A DNA stretch of 64,000 bases from RYN-230 sp963837335 (lineage in GTDB: Bacteria; Actinomycetota; Actinomycetes; Streptosporangiales; Streptosporangiaceae): positions 62,001-126,000 of the forward strand of contig CAWINS010000052.1 in the NCBI GenBank assembly GCA_963837335.1, given 5' to 3'. Positions 34,806 to 44,147 of the stretch are shown in pieces. A program made the position numbers and the translations under genes. The notes below the pieces were generated by a model that searched no databases, had not been told where the DNA came from, and saw only the letters and a program-made list of their open reading frames with translations. Positions within the stretch are counted from its first letter, which is position 1, and every line of letters begins with the position of its first letter.

Positions 34806-36794
34806 ATGACGGAAGGGCAGGGCCTAGCTGCCGCATCAGCCCGTGCGACGGGCACGGATGCGGTACCTGCGGCCGACCCCGTCCGGCCCGGGCAGCCGCC
34901 TGCTGCCCCGCCGGACCCAGGTCCCGCTGCGGCGGGGCCGGTAATTCCCGGGGGCGGCGAAGCGGGGCGGCATCGCAGGGTCGATGCCCGGCAGCTCGAG
35001 GCGGCCCTGCTCACGCTACGACGCCGGATCGTGGACGTAAACCTCGTTTACGAGACCGAGGGCGTGGAAGCGACCCGGGCGGAGCGGCGCAAGCTGCTCA
35101 GCCAGATCGATGACTACCTGCTGCCCCGGGTCCGGCAGTCCGAGGCGCCCATCCTGGTCGCCCTGGTCGGCTCGACTGGCGCGGGCAAATCGACGCTGGT
35201 CAACAGCATCGTCGGGGCCCAGGTCAGCGCGACCGGGATCCGCCGCCCCACCACGAACAGCCCGGTGCTGGCCTGCCATCCCGACGAGGCGGACTGGTTC
35301 GCGGAAAACGTGTTCCTGCCCACCGTGCCCCGCGTCCGCCAGGAAGGGCTGGCCCGGTCGGGCCGCGACGGGCTGCTCGTGCTGGCCGCGAGCGAGGGCA
35401 TGCCCAAGGGCGTCGCCCTGCTCGACACGCCGGACATCGACTCGGTGGTATCCGCGCACCGGGACTTCGCCCACCAGTTCCTGGACGCCTCGGATCTGTG
35501 GCTGTTCATGACCACGGCCAGCCGGTACGCCGACGCGGCGGTATGGGAACTGCTGGAGTACGCCAAGGAGCGGGGCGCCGCCCTGGGCATCGTGCTGTCC
35601 CGGGTCCCGCCGTCCAGCGGCGCCGAGCTGACCAAGCATTTCGGGGCCATGCTGGACGCCAACGGGCTCGGCGAGAACGACCGGTTCGTGATCAACGAGA
35701 CGATCATTACGGACGGGCGGCTCCCGGCCGAGGTCTCCGCGCCGGTTCGGGAATGGCTGCAGGACACCGCCGTGCGGGCCGACCGCCGGGTCGCCGTGCT
35801 GACCCAGACCATGGCGGGCGCCCTGGACACCTTCCGCAGCCGGGTTCCCGCGCTGGCCGCCGAGGTGGAAGCCCAGCTGGTCATCCGCTCGGACCTGAAG
35901 GCGGCGGTAGAGGGCGCCTACGCGGCCGGGCTGGCCGAGGCCGACGAGGCGCTGGCGGACAGCTCGCTGCTGCGGGGCGAGATCCTGGCCCGCTGGCAGG
36001 ATTTCGCCGGGACCGGCGAACTGCTGCGCGGCCTCCAGGCCCCCCGCGGCCGGCAGGCCGGCCGCCAGCGCAAGCGCGGCGTCCCGGCCCGGGCCCGGGT
36101 GCTCAAGAGCGCGCTGCGGTCCGGGATCGAGTCGCTGATCCTCTCGGTCGGCGACCGGGCCGCCGAGGAATCCGTCCGGCGCTGGCGCAACCACCCGGCG
36201 GGTGAGGCCCTGCTGGACGCGTTCGCTGCCGCCGAAGCCAGCCAGATCTGGACCGGCTCACAGTTCGCCGCGGACGCCGGGCTGATCTTCGGCACCCCGG
36301 TGGACGCGGTCCCGGACGTGACGGACGCCGACGGGGCCAGCCCGCTGCGCCAGGTGACGCTGCCGCTGGCCCGCTCCGCTGCGGACCTGCCGACCCGCGC
36401 GGCGCGGGCGGTCAGCGCCTGGCAGGACCACGTGATGCGGCTGGTCAAGGCGGAGAGCGTGACCAAGCGCTCGATCGCCCGGGTGATGTCCTTCGACGAC
36501 GATTCGCTGGCCACCGTGCTCATCGTGGCCATGCTCGGCCAGCGTGACGCCGACGGCGCCGCGGCCGAGGGCACTGGCGCCGTGCCGCAGCTCCTGCTGA
36601 CCTCGCTCTTCGGGGCGGAACCGCTGCGCGAGATCGGCACCAAGGCCCGGGCCGACCTGCGGGAGCGGATACGCCGGCTGTTCGACGAGGAGATGCTGAG
36701 GTTCGTCGAGGTGATTGACTCGGCCGGGACGCTGGACGACGCTGCGGCGGTCCGGCTGTACCAGGCCACCTACTCACTTGAGATGGCGAGATGA
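34806..36794 (+). CDS. Dynamin-like GTPase, first of a pair
   Basis: 662 residues. A 55-residue proline/alanine-rich lead is followed by a P-loop GTPase domain: G1 GSTGAGKST (122-130), G2-like RRPTTNSP, G3 DTPDID (207-212), with a G4-like site in VLSRVPPSSG rather than canonical NKxD. Long helical segments follow (about 330-662) with several charged stretches and no clear transmembrane span. It resembles actinobacterial dynamin/YfjP-type proteins whose cellular role is unknown; membrane remodelling or septum functions are suggested for relatives. The stop overlaps the start of the second GTPase (ATGA, 36791-36794), so the two are co-translated and probably act as a heteromer. Confidence 0.82.
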   Translation: MTEGQGLAAASARATGTDAVPAADPVRPGQPPAAPPDPGPAAAGPVIPGGGEAGRHRRVDARQLEAALLTLRRRIVDVNLVYETEGVEATRAERRKLLSQIDDYLLPRVRQSEAPILVALVGSTGAGKSTLVNSIVGAQVSATGIRRPTTNSPVLACHPDEADWFAENVFLPTVPRVRQEGLARSGRDGLLVLAASEGMPKGVALLDTPDIDSVVSAHRDFAHQFLDASDLWLFMTTASRYADAAVWELLEYAKERGAALGIVLSRVPPSSGAELTKHFGAMLDANGLGENDRFVINETIITDGRLPAEVSAPVREWLQDTAVRADRRVAVLTQTMAGALDTFRSRVPALAAEVEAQLVIRSDLKAAVEGAYAAGLAEADEALADSSLLRGEILARWQDFAGTGELLRGLQAPRGRQAGRQRKRGVPARARVLKSALRSGIESLILSVGDRAAEESVRRWRNHPAGEALLDAFAAAEASQIWTGSQFAADAGLIFGTPVDAVPDVTDADGASPLRQVTLPLARSAADLPTRAARAVSAWQDHVMRLVKAESVTKRSIARVMSFDDDSLATVLIVAMLGQRDADGAAAEGTGAVPQLLLTSLFGAEPLREIGTKARADLRERIRRLFDEEMLRFVEVIDSAGTLDDAAAVRLYQATYSLEMAR

Positions 36795-38566
36795 GCATCG
36801 GGGAATACCCGTCAACCTGGCTGACCGGGGCCGGGGAGGCGGGGAACGGGGGACCGGCAGGGCACCGGGGGCACGGCGCCGGCGGGATGATCGCTGCGGG
36901 CGGGGCCGGCTCGCCGCCGGCCGCGGACTTGTCCGGGCGGCTGACCGCGCTGGCCCGCGTGATCCAGATCGGCACGGCCCGCAGCGGCCCGGAGGGCTTC
37001 CCGCAGCCGCTGCTGACCGAGGCCGAGCAACTGGTGGCCCGGGCCGGTGAGCGGCTGCGGCTGTCGCCCAACCACACCGTGGCGGTGCTGGCCGGCGGGA
37101 CCGGCAGCGGTAAGTCGTCGCTGTTCAACCAGATGGCCGGGGCGGACTTCTCGGCCGTGGGCGTGACCCGGCCGTTCACCAAGGATCCGCACGCCTGCGT
37201 GTGGGGCATGGACGGCGCCGGGCCCCTGCTGGAATGGCTGGGCATCCCGCACCGCAACCGTTACGCCCGGTCCAGCGCGCTCGGCGAGGGTGAATCGTCG
37301 CTGCGCGGCCTGATCCTCATCGACCTGCCCGACCACGACTCCGTGGCGGCCGGGGCGGCGGTGGAGACGAACCGGCTGGTCGGGCTGGCCGACCTGATGC
37401 TGTGGGTCCTGGACCCGCAGAAATACGCGGACGCGTCCGTGCACCGCCGCTACCTCACCCCGCTCGCGGGCCACTCCTCAGTGATCGCGGTCGTCCTGAA
37501 CCAGTCCGATCTGCTCACCCCGGAGCAGACCGAGGACTGTGTCTCCGACCTGACCCGGCTGCTCGATTCGGAGGGCCTGCACGACGCCCGGGTCCTGGTC
37601 ACCTCGGCCCGCAGCGGCGCGGGCCTGGACGACCTGCGCAAGGTGCTGACCGGGACGGTCAGCGAGCGCCGCGCCGCGACCGACCGGATCGCGGCCGACC
37701 TGGATGTGATGGCTGAGCGGTTCGTGCCCTACGCCGGTGAGGCGCGCGGCGCCGGCCTGGATACCGGCGACGAGGACTTCGCCGAGGTCCCCCCGGCCAG
37801 CGCCGCGGTTCTGGGGGAGTCGTTCACCAAGGCCGCGGGCGCGGCCGGGGTCGGCCAGGCCCTGCAGAGTGCCCGTGAGCTGCGGGCCGTGGACTACGTC
37901 GGCTGGCCGGTGTCCTGGCTGGTGGACCGGGCCCTGGGCCATGATCCGGTGCGCAAGCTCCGGCTCGGCAACCTGTGGGAGGAATTGCGCGGCATCTCGG
38001 CCGGCCCGGCCGGGGCCCAGCAGGCGGAGATCGACAACGCGCTGACCGCGATCGGCGAGCAGATCGGCCCGGCGCTCCCGGTGCCCTGGTCGCAGACGGT
38101 CCGGCTGGCGGCCCGGTCGAAGCGGGATGAGATCCCGGCCGCGCTCGGCGCGGCGATCGGCGCGGCGCTGCCCGAGGAGAACAGCGTGGAGCCCTGGTGG
38201 CGGCTGGTGGCGGTCTGGCAGGGGCTGCTGCTGGGCTGCGTGGTGGCCGGGCTGGCGTGGATCGTCGCGCTGCTGGTGATCGGGGTCTTCCACGCCGCGC
38301 ATCACGCCGCCGCCATCTTCAGCGACGCCGCCCTGCTGCCCTGGGTCGCGATCCTGATCGTGGCCATCCTCGCGCTGGGCTGGCTGACCGCGTCCGGCTG
38401 CATGAGCATGGTCAGCGCGGCCGCGTTGCGGGAACGCAGCCAGGTCGAGGCCGAGATGCGATCCCGGATGCAGGACGTCGCCGAGCAGTTCGTGCTGGTG
38501 CCGGTCAAGCAGGAACTGTCGGAATACGCCCGGTTCTGCAGCGCGCTCCAGACGGCCCGGCGGTAG
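36791..38566 (+). CDS. YfjP-like membrane GTPase, second of a pair
   Basis: 591 residues. P-loop GGTGSGKSS (102-110), G2-like Thr in VTRPFTKDPHA, G3 DLPDHDS (178-184), G4 NQSD (in VIAVVLNQSDLLT) and G5-like TSARSGAG, so the GTPase core is complete. Near the C-terminus two transmembrane helices (about 475-500 and 515-540) carry it into the membrane, unlike its soluble partner at 34806. The helical tail (SQVEAEMRSRMQDVAEQFV) may sense or bend membrane. The two-gene arrangement, soluble plus anchored GTPase, echoes paired bacterial dynamins that form hetero-oligomers. Confidence 0.82.
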   Translation: MSIGEYPSTWLTGAGEAGNGGPAGHRGHGAGGMIAAGGAGSPPAADLSGRLTALARVIQIGTARSGPEGFPQPLLTEAEQLVARAGERLRLSPNHTVAVLAGGTGSGKSSLFNQMAGADFSAVGVTRPFTKDPHACVWGMDGAGPLLEWLGIPHRNRYARSSALGEGESSLRGLILIDLPDHDSVAAGAAVETNRLVGLADLMLWVLDPQKYADASVHRRYLTPLAGHSSVIAVVLNQSDLLTPEQTEDCVSDLTRLLDSEGLHDARVLVTSARSGAGLDDLRKVLTGTVSERRAATDRIAADLDVMAERFVPYAGEARGAGLDTGDEDFAEVPPASAAVLGESFTKAAGAAGVGQALQSARELRAVDYVGWPVSWLVDRALGHDPVRKLRLGNLWEELRGISAGPAGAQQAEIDNALTAIGEQIGPALPVPWSQTVRLAARSKRDEIPAALGAAIGAALPEENSVEPWWRLVAVWQGLLLGCVVAGLAWIVALLVIGVFHAAHHAAAIFSDAALLPWVAILIVAILALGWLTASGCMSMVSAAALRERSQVEAEMRSRMQDVAEQFVLVPVKQELSEYARFCSALQTARR

Positions 38567-38569
38567 CCC

Positions 38570-38592
38570 GGCCGCTCAGGAGGAGAGCGGCC
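38570..38592 (+). terminator. Hairpin terminator after the GTPase pair
   Basis: GGCCGCTC and GAGCGGCC, 8 bp with a 7-nt loop, beginning 4 nt after the stop of the second GTPase. Confidence 0.6.
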
Positions 38593-38685
38593 CGGCGCTA
38601 GCCGGCGCCAGGAATAGAGCTGCCCGGAGGTCCCCGCCCCCCGTTCCGCCCACGGCGTAAACCGGGGGGAAGGCCGGGCCACGGG

Positions 38686-38715
38686 TTGGCGTTAGGAGAC
38701 TGCACAAGTTGTAAT
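38686..38715 (+). promoter_or_regulatory. Candidate sigma-A promoter of the S1C protease gene
   Basis: TTGGCG (38686-38691), 18-nt spacer, TGTAAT (38710-38715), followed by an AT-rich stretch unusual in this neighbourhood. It would give a 5' leader of about 50 nt before GTG 38773. Confidence 0.45.
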
Positions 38716-38772
38716 TATGTAATCCCCGGCAGGATCTGCACTCTCTCCGGATCCGCCGGGGTAGGAGGCAGC

Positions 38773-39742
38773 GTGCCAGAGCAGCAACCACTGGACAGCT
38801 ACTCGCAGATCGTGGCCGGGGTCGCGGCCGAGCTCACCGGCAAGGTGGCCAGCCTGCGGGTGCCCCAGCCCGGCCGCGGCGGTGCCAGCCGCGGCGGGGG
38901 CGGCCGGGGCGGGGAAAGCCTCGGCTCGGGCGTCGTCTTCACCGGGGACGGCTTCCTGCTCACCAACGCCCACGTGGTGGGCGGGGCCACGTCCGGCACG
39001 GCCGCGTTCGCGGACGGCTCCACCGCCCCGTTCCGCGTGGTCGGGGCCGACCCGCTGTCCGACCTGGCCGTGCTGCGGGCGTCCGGGGCCACCCCGCCGC
39101 CCGCCGTCCTCGGCGAGGCCGACGAGCTGGTGGTCGGCCAGCTGGTGGTGGCGGTGGGCAATCCCCTCGGCCTGGCCGGCTCGGTCACCGCCGGGGTGGT
39201 CAGCGCCCTGGGCCGGTCCCTGCCCACCCGCAGCGCGGGCGCGGGCCGGCTGATCGAGGACGTGATCCAGACCGACGCGGCGCTGAACCCGGGCAACTCC
39301 GGCGGCGCCCTCGCGGACAGCCACTCCCGGGTGGTCGGCATCAACACCGCCGTGGCCGGGGTGGGCCTGGGCCTGGCCGTCCCGGTCAACGGGACGACGC
39401 GGCGGCATCATCTCCGCGCTGATGCGGGACGGGAAGGTCCGGCGGGCCTACCTCGGGCTGGTCAGCGTGCCCGCCCCGCTCCCCGCCGTGCTGGCCGGGC
39501 GCGTCGGGCGGCCCACCGGGCTGCGGGTGGCCGAGGTCGTGCCGGGCGGCCCGGCCGACCGGGCCGGCCTGCGGGCCGGGGACCTGCTGGTGAGCGCGGG
39601 CGGCAGCCCGGTGGGCGCGGCGCAGGATCTGCAGCGGCTGATGTTCGCCGAGGCGATCGGGCAGCCGATGGCGATCACCGTGATGCGCAACGGCGCCCTG
39701 GTCGACGTGATCGCCGAGCCCTCCGAGCTCGTCTCCGCCTAG
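38773..39742 (+). CDS. Trypsin-like S1C (HtrA/DegP-type) serine protease with PDZ domain, one frame break
   Basis: Catalytic triad: His in FLLTNAHVVGG, Asp in DPLSDLAVLR, Ser in LNPGNSGGALAD. The PDZ domain begins near RRAYLGLVSV and includes VAEVVPGGPADRAGLRAGDLL. There is no signal peptide or membrane helix, so this member seems cytosolic, unlike typical DegP. An extra base near 39398 separates the protease domain from the PDZ: reading through it restores ISALMRDGKVRR, giving 322 residues to the TAG at 39740-39742. GTG 38773 follows AGGAGG with ideal spacing. It probably handles damaged proteins. Confidence 0.82.
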
Positions 39743-39946
39743 CCGGAGCCGGATTGTCGCATCCGGTACCGCCGTTTTCCGCGTGCTTGTCCACAACCTT
39801 CCCTGAGTTGGCGCCGCTGTCCACAGAACCCGGTTCGGCGTGGCCGCTGCCGTCCCCGGCGGTGATCGTGGATGGCAGCGGGCGGCACCGTGCCGCCGCG
39901 GGCGGCGCCGCTCACCGGGCCGCCGGGGCAGACCCAGGAGGATGGC

Positions 39947-40514
39947 ATGATCAACGAGGCACAGGTGTTCCTGGCCGGGTACGTGGCCCGCGAGCCGCGG
40001 TTCCGCTTCACGACCCGGGGTATCTCCAGCGTCTCGCTGCGGGTGGCCTGCACGCCGCGGTGGGTGGACCGTGAGACGGGTGAGTGGACGGACGGGGAGA
40101 CCTCGTTCGTGACCGTGCTGTGCTGGCGGACGCTGGCCGACAACGTCGCGAAGTGCCTGCACAAGGGCGAGCCCGTGCTGGTCAAGGGCCGGCTCCACGT
40201 CCGGCCGTACGAGAAGGACGGGGCGCCGCGGCTGGCGGTCGAGATCGAGGCCACCTCGGTCGGGCACGACCTGGCCCGGGGTGTGGCCAGCTTCCAGCGG
40301 CCCCGGCGGCCCGCGGCCGAGAACGCAGCGCCCGGGAACGGAACACCCGAGAACGGAACGCCCAAGAGCGGAACCGATCCGGCGCTGGCCGCTCTCGACC
40401 CTGCTGACCTGGTCGCGGCCGGCCTGGATGGCGCTGGTCTGGATGGCGCCGGTCGTGGATGGCGCCGGCGTGGATGGGGCCGGTGAGCCCGCAGGGGTGT
40501 CCGCGCCGTTCTGA
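39947..40514 (+). CDS. ssb: Single-stranded DNA-binding protein, frame break in C-terminal repeat
   Basis: 188 residues when corrected. The OB-fold (about 1-110) reads VFLAGYVAREPRFRFTTRGI, VACTPRWVDRETGEWTDGET, CWRTLADNVAKCLHKGEPVL and VKGRLHVRPYEKDG, typical of actinobacterial SSB paralogues (SsbB type) with little acidity. The tail is low-complexity (PGNGTPENGTPKSGT) and then a DGAG repeat encoded by four 15-nt units at 40426-40486, one of which has 16 nt. Dropping that extra base moves the end from 40486 to TGA 40512-40514 and gives a terminus VSAPF, close to the Pro-Phe tip by which SSB recruits partners. ATG 39947 follows AGGAGGATGG. Confidence 0.82.
40426..40486 (+). repeat. Four 15-bp tandem repeats in ssb, one expanded to 16 bp
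   Basis: GGATGGCGCTGGTCT, GGATGGCGCCGGTCGT (16 nt), GGATGGCGCCGGCGT and GGATGGGGCCGGTGA in tandem. The odd 16-nt copy changes the reading frame and hence the SSB C-terminus. Confidence 0.8.
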
Positions 40515-40666
40515 GGGGCACGCCGGGCCGGATCCGCGAAATTGCCTGCCAGGCAGGCCCCTTGGCCCTACGCTGTTACCCAGCGTCATAGTTCGGCCGC
40601 TTCTCGAATACGGAATGTGACCGAAATGCCGGAGGGGCCTGCCTGCGGCAGTGATGGACAGGTGGC

Positions 40667-41980
40667 ATGTCGGCAGTCCAGCGCACGATGCACCGTGAGG
40701 ACCGCGGCGGGTCAGGGGACCGCCCCGAAGCGCCATGGGCCTTCGAGCGGTTGCCCCGCCGGCGGCGGCTACGCGCGTACCTGATCGCGGTCACCGCCAC
40801 GGAGTTTGTCCTGGCCGCCTGGCAGCTGTCCCGGCTGCAGCCGCACACCGGCCAGCTGGGGCTCTTCGCGGCCGTCCTCGGCTGCGGGGTGGTCTGCGTC
40901 GAGGCGACCCGCCGCGGGGGAGCGCCACCGCCCGGTACGCATGACCTGCTCACCGCCTGGTGGCTGCCGGCCGCGCTGCTGCTGCCGCCCGAGTACGCAC
41001 TGCTGGGCCCGGTGCTGATCGGCGGGTACGCGCACTGGCGGGCCCGGCAGGGGCCGCTGTACTGGCGGGCGTTCACGGCGGCCGCGCTGGGCCTGGCCGG
41101 GGCGGCCAGCTCGTTCCTGTTCCACGGCCTGTCCAGCCTGGCCCACCCGCACGGGCCGTGGCTGCGCGATCCGGTGATGGTGCTCGGGGCGGCGTGCTGT
41201 GCCGCGCTGTTCGTGCTGGTCAACGCGATCCTGATCGCCCTGGCCGGGCGGGCCGCGCGGCCTGGCGAGTCGTGGCCCGGTGCCTTCCGGCCGGGTGCCG
41301 CCCGGGACTTCGAGAGCCTGCTGGTCAACGTGGCCGGGCTGTGCGCGGGCGTGCTGGTCACCATCGCCTGCACGTTCAGCTGGGTGATGCTGGTCGTGGC
41401 GCTGCCGCCGGTCATCCTGCTCCAGCGCAGCCTGCTGCACCAGCAGCTGCGCGCCGCGGCCCAGTCGGACCCCAAGACCGGCCTGCTCAACGCCGTGGCC
41501 TGGCAGCGCGACGCGGAGCGGTGGATCCGCCGGGCCCGGCGGCTCAGCGTGCCCGCCGCGATCCTGCTGGTGGACATCGACCACTTCAAGCGGGTGAACG
41601 ACACCTACGGGCACCTGGCCGGCGATGAGCTGCTCGCGGCGACGGCCAGCACGCTGGGCCAGCACGTGCGGGCCTGCGACGTGCTGGGCCGGTTCGGCGG
41701 CGAGGAGTTCGTGGCCGTACTGCCCGGGGCGGGGCAGCAGGAGGCCTGTCACATCGCCGAGCGGCTGCGCGGCCGGGTCCGGGACATCGCCGTGCAGGCC
41801 CGGGGGGCCACGGTCACCGTCACGGTCTCGATCGGGGTGGCCGCGCTCGGCGTGGACGGCGGCGACCTGTTCGAACTGCTCGCCGCGGCCGACGCCGCCC
41901 TGTACCGGGCCAAGAAGTCGGGCCGGGACCGGGTGTGCACGCTGCCCCCGGGCGCCGGGCCGTCCGACCCGCTGCGCTGA
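40667..41980 (+). CDS. Membrane-bound diguanylate cyclase (GGDEF)
   Basis: 437 residues: about 260 residues with six to seven hydrophobic helices (from LRAYLIAVTATEFVLAAW to MLVVALPPVILLQ), then a GGDEF domain. Active-site GGEEF is at 344-348, metal and substrate residues lie in LLVDIDHFKRVNDTYGH, and the RxxD inhibitory site (RACD, 335-338) stands exactly five residues before it, so the enzyme should make cyclic di-GMP and be product-inhibited. The N-terminal helices resemble the MASE-like sensors of actinobacterial cyclases. No EAL domain is attached. The ettA gene begins 18 nt downstream and may be co-transcribed. Confidence 0.92.
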   Translation: MSAVQRTMHREDRGGSGDRPEAPWAFERLPRRRRLRAYLIAVTATEFVLAAWQLSRLQPHTGQLGLFAAVLGCGVVCVEATRRGGAPPPGTHDLLTAWWLPAALLLPPEYALLGPVLIGGYAHWRARQGPLYWRAFTAAALGLAGAASSFLFHGLSSLAHPHGPWLRDPVMVLGAACCAALFVLVNAILIALAGRAARPGESWPGAFRPGAARDFESLLVNVAGLCAGVLVTIACTFSWVMLVVALPPVILLQRSLLHQQLRAAAQSDPKTGLLNAVAWQRDAERWIRRARRLSVPAAILLVDIDHFKRVNDTYGHLAGDELLAATASTLGQHVRACDVLGRFGGEEFVAVLPGAGQQEACHIAERLRGRVRDIAVQARGATVTVTVSIGVAALGVDGGDLFELLAAADAALYRAKKSGRDRVCTLPPGAGPSDPLR

Positions 41981-41998
41981 TGCCCCTAACCTTGGAGC

Positions 41999-43663
41999 AT
42001 GCCGGAATTTATCTATCAGATGCATGCCGCCCGTTTGGTGAAGGGCGACAAGGTCCTCCTTGATGAAGTGACGCTGGCGTTCTTCCCCGGGGCCAAGATC
42101 GGTGTGGTCGGACCCAACGGCGCGGGCAAGTCCACCCTGCTGAAGATGATGGCGGGCCTGGAGCATCCCTCCAACGGCGATGCGCGCTTGTTTCCCGGCT
42201 TCACGGTGGGGTTGCTGAGCCAGGAGCCGGGGCTGGATGAGACCAAGACCGTGCTGGGTAACGTCCAGGACGGAGTGGCCGAGACCAAGGCCCTGCTGGA
42301 TGAGTACAACGAGATCGCCGAGAAGATGGCGACGGACTACTCCGACGAGTTGCTGGAACAGATGGGCAAGCTCCAGGAGCAGCTTGATCACCGCGACGCC
42401 TGGGACCTGGACAGCCAGCTGGAGCAGGCCATGGACGCGCTGCGCTGCCCGCCCCCTGATTCCGATGTGACGGTGCTGTCCGGGGGAGAGCGCCGCCGGG
42501 TGGCCTTGTGCAAGCTGCTGCTGTCCCAGCCGGACCTGCTGCTGCTGGATGAGCCGACCAACCACCTGGACGCGGAGAGCGTGCAGTGGCTGGAGCAGCA
42601 CCTGGAGAAGTACCCCGGGACGGTCGTGGCGGTTACCCACGACCGGTACTTCCTGGACAACGTGGCCCAGTGGATCCTGGAGCTGGACCGCGGCCACACC
42701 TACCCCTACGAGGGCAACTACTCGACCTACCTGGAGACCAAGGCCTCCCGGATCAAGGTCGAGGGCGCGAAGGACGCCAAGCGCCGCAAGCGGCTGGAAG
42801 ACGAGCTGGAGTGGGTCCGCTCCAGCCCCCGGGCCCGGCAGTCCAAGAGCCGCGCCCGGCTGGAGCGCTACGAGGAGATGGCGGCCGAGGCGGACAAGCA
42901 CCGCAAGCTCGACTTCGAGGAGATCCAGATCCCGCCGGGTCCCCGGCTGGGCAGCCAGGTGGTCGAGGTCACCGACCTGACCAAGGGCTTCGGTGACCGG
43001 GTGCTGATCGACGGGCTGAGCTTCTCGCTGCCCCGCAACGGGCTGGTCGGTGTCATCGGCCCGAACGGGGTCGGCAAGACCACGCTGTTCAAGATGATCG
43101 TGGGCGATGAGCAGCCGGATTCGGGCCGAATCAAGATGGGTGACACCGTCAAGGTCGCCTACGTGGACCAGCTGAGGTCCGGGATCGATCCGGCCAAGAA
43201 CGTCTGGGAGGCCATCTCCGGGGGAGAATCCACCATCCGGGTGGGCAACGTCGAGATCCCCAGCCGGGCCTACGTGGCCGCGTTCGGCTTCAAGGGCCCC
43301 GACCAGCAGAAGCCGGCCGGGATGATGTCCGGTGGCGAGCGGGGCCGGGTCAACCTGGCGCTCACCCTGCGCCAGGGCGGCAACCTGCTGCTGCTCGACG
43401 AGCCCGCTAACGACCTGGACGTGGAGACCCTCGGCTCGCTGGAGCGGGCGCTGCTGGAGTTCCCCGGCTGCGCCGTGATCACCAGCCACGACCGGTGGTT
43501 CCTGGACCGCATCGCCACGCACATCCTGGCCTGGGAAGGCGGCTCGAACTGGTTCTGGTTCGAGGGCAACTTCGAGTCCTACGAGAAGAACAAGATCGAG
43601 CGGCTCGGTGCGGAGGCGGCCCGGCCGCACGCGGTCACCTACCGCAAGCTGACCCGGGGGTAG
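41999..43663 (+). CDS. ettA: Energy-dependent translational throttle protein EttA (ABC-F)
   Basis: 554 residues, matching the 555 of E. coli EttA. Two ATPase cassettes: Walker A GPNGAGKST and GPNGVGKTT, signatures LSGGERRR and MSGGERGR, Walker B LLLLDEPTNHLD and LLLLDEPANDLD. The inter-domain linker has the arm and P-site tRNA interaction region around EGAKDAKRRKRLEDELEW. There are no membrane helices. ABC-F proteins bind the ribosomal E site; EttA gates the first peptide bond according to ATP/ADP ratio. TTGGAGC precedes ATG 41999. Confidence 0.95.
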   Translation: MPEFIYQMHAARLVKGDKVLLDEVTLAFFPGAKIGVVGPNGAGKSTLLKMMAGLEHPSNGDARLFPGFTVGLLSQEPGLDETKTVLGNVQDGVAETKALLDEYNEIAEKMATDYSDELLEQMGKLQEQLDHRDAWDLDSQLEQAMDALRCPPPDSDVTVLSGGERRRVALCKLLLSQPDLLLLDEPTNHLDAESVQWLEQHLEKYPGTVVAVTHDRYFLDNVAQWILELDRGHTYPYEGNYSTYLETKASRIKVEGAKDAKRRKRLEDELEWVRSSPRARQSKSRARLERYEEMAAEADKHRKLDFEEIQIPPGPRLGSQVVEVTDLTKGFGDRVLIDGLSFSLPRNGLVGVIGPNGVGKTTLFKMIVGDEQPDSGRIKMGDTVKVAYVDQLRSGIDPAKNVWEAISGGESTIRVGNVEIPSRAYVAAFGFKGPDQQKPAGMMSGGERGRVNLALTLRQGGNLLLLDEPANDLDVETLGSLERALLEFPGCAVITSHDRWFLDRIATHILAWEGGSNWFWFEGNFESYEKNKIERLGAEAARPHAVTYRKLTRG

Positions 43664-43684
43664 CTCAGGCTGGCCCGGGGTTGC

Positions 43685-44110
43685 TCAGGCTGGGCTCAGC
43701 CCCAGGTCGGGCCGGTCCGGCCCGGTGGGCACGTTGATCAGGCTGTTCGCGGCCATGATCAGGTAGTCCCAGAGCTGGGCGTCGAGCGCGGGCTCCAGCC
43801 CGATCTGGTCCAGCGCGGCGCGCATGTGGCGCAGCCAGGCGTCGCGCTCGGCCTCGCCGATCGCGAAGTGCCGGTGCCGCATCCGCAGCCGCGGGTGGCC
43901 CCGCAGTTCGTTATAGGTGGCCGGGCCGCCCCAGTACTGGATGAGGAACAGCCGCAGGTGCTCCTCGGCCGGACCCAGGTCCTTGCTGGGGTAGACGGCG
44001 CGCAGCGCGGGGTCCGCGGCCACGCCCTCGTAGAACAGGCGGGTCAGGCGGCGGAACGTCTCCTCGCCGCCGACCGCCTCGTAAAAGCTCAGTTCCCTGG
44101 TGTCGTCCAT
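43685..44110 (-). CDS. glbO: Group II truncated hemoglobin
   Basis: 141 residues, 2-on-2 globin fold. FYEAVGGEETFRRLTRLFYE at the start, YWGGPATYNELRGHPRLRMR with the family's E-helix/CD pattern, proximal His in RHRHFAIG, and the conserved Trp in DAWLRHMRAALD (group II, G8). GlbO-type proteins bind oxygen tightly and protect respiration or detoxify peroxide and NO in actinobacteria. It converges with ettA (21 nt gap), and the mscS gene follows upstream-to-downstream order on the same strand. Confidence 0.93.
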   Translation of the reverse strand: MDDTRELSFYEAVGGEETFRRLTRLFYEGVAADPALRAVYPSKDLGPAEEHLRLFLIQYWGGPATYNELRGHPRLRMRHRHFAIGEAERDAWLRHMRAALDQIGLEPALDAQLWDYLIMAANSLINVPTGPDRPDLGLSPA

Positions 44111-44147
44111 CGCGTGCTCCAGGGTAGTGCGCGAGGGTGGTGCTCGC

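Noticed and set aside
40769..43630. 953-codon open frame on the minus strand
   Set aside because: It lies antisense to the diguanylate cyclase and ettA, has no domain I recognise, and is expected by chance in DNA of this GC content. Similar long antisense frames at 13045-14865 and 61390-63051 were rejected for the same reason.
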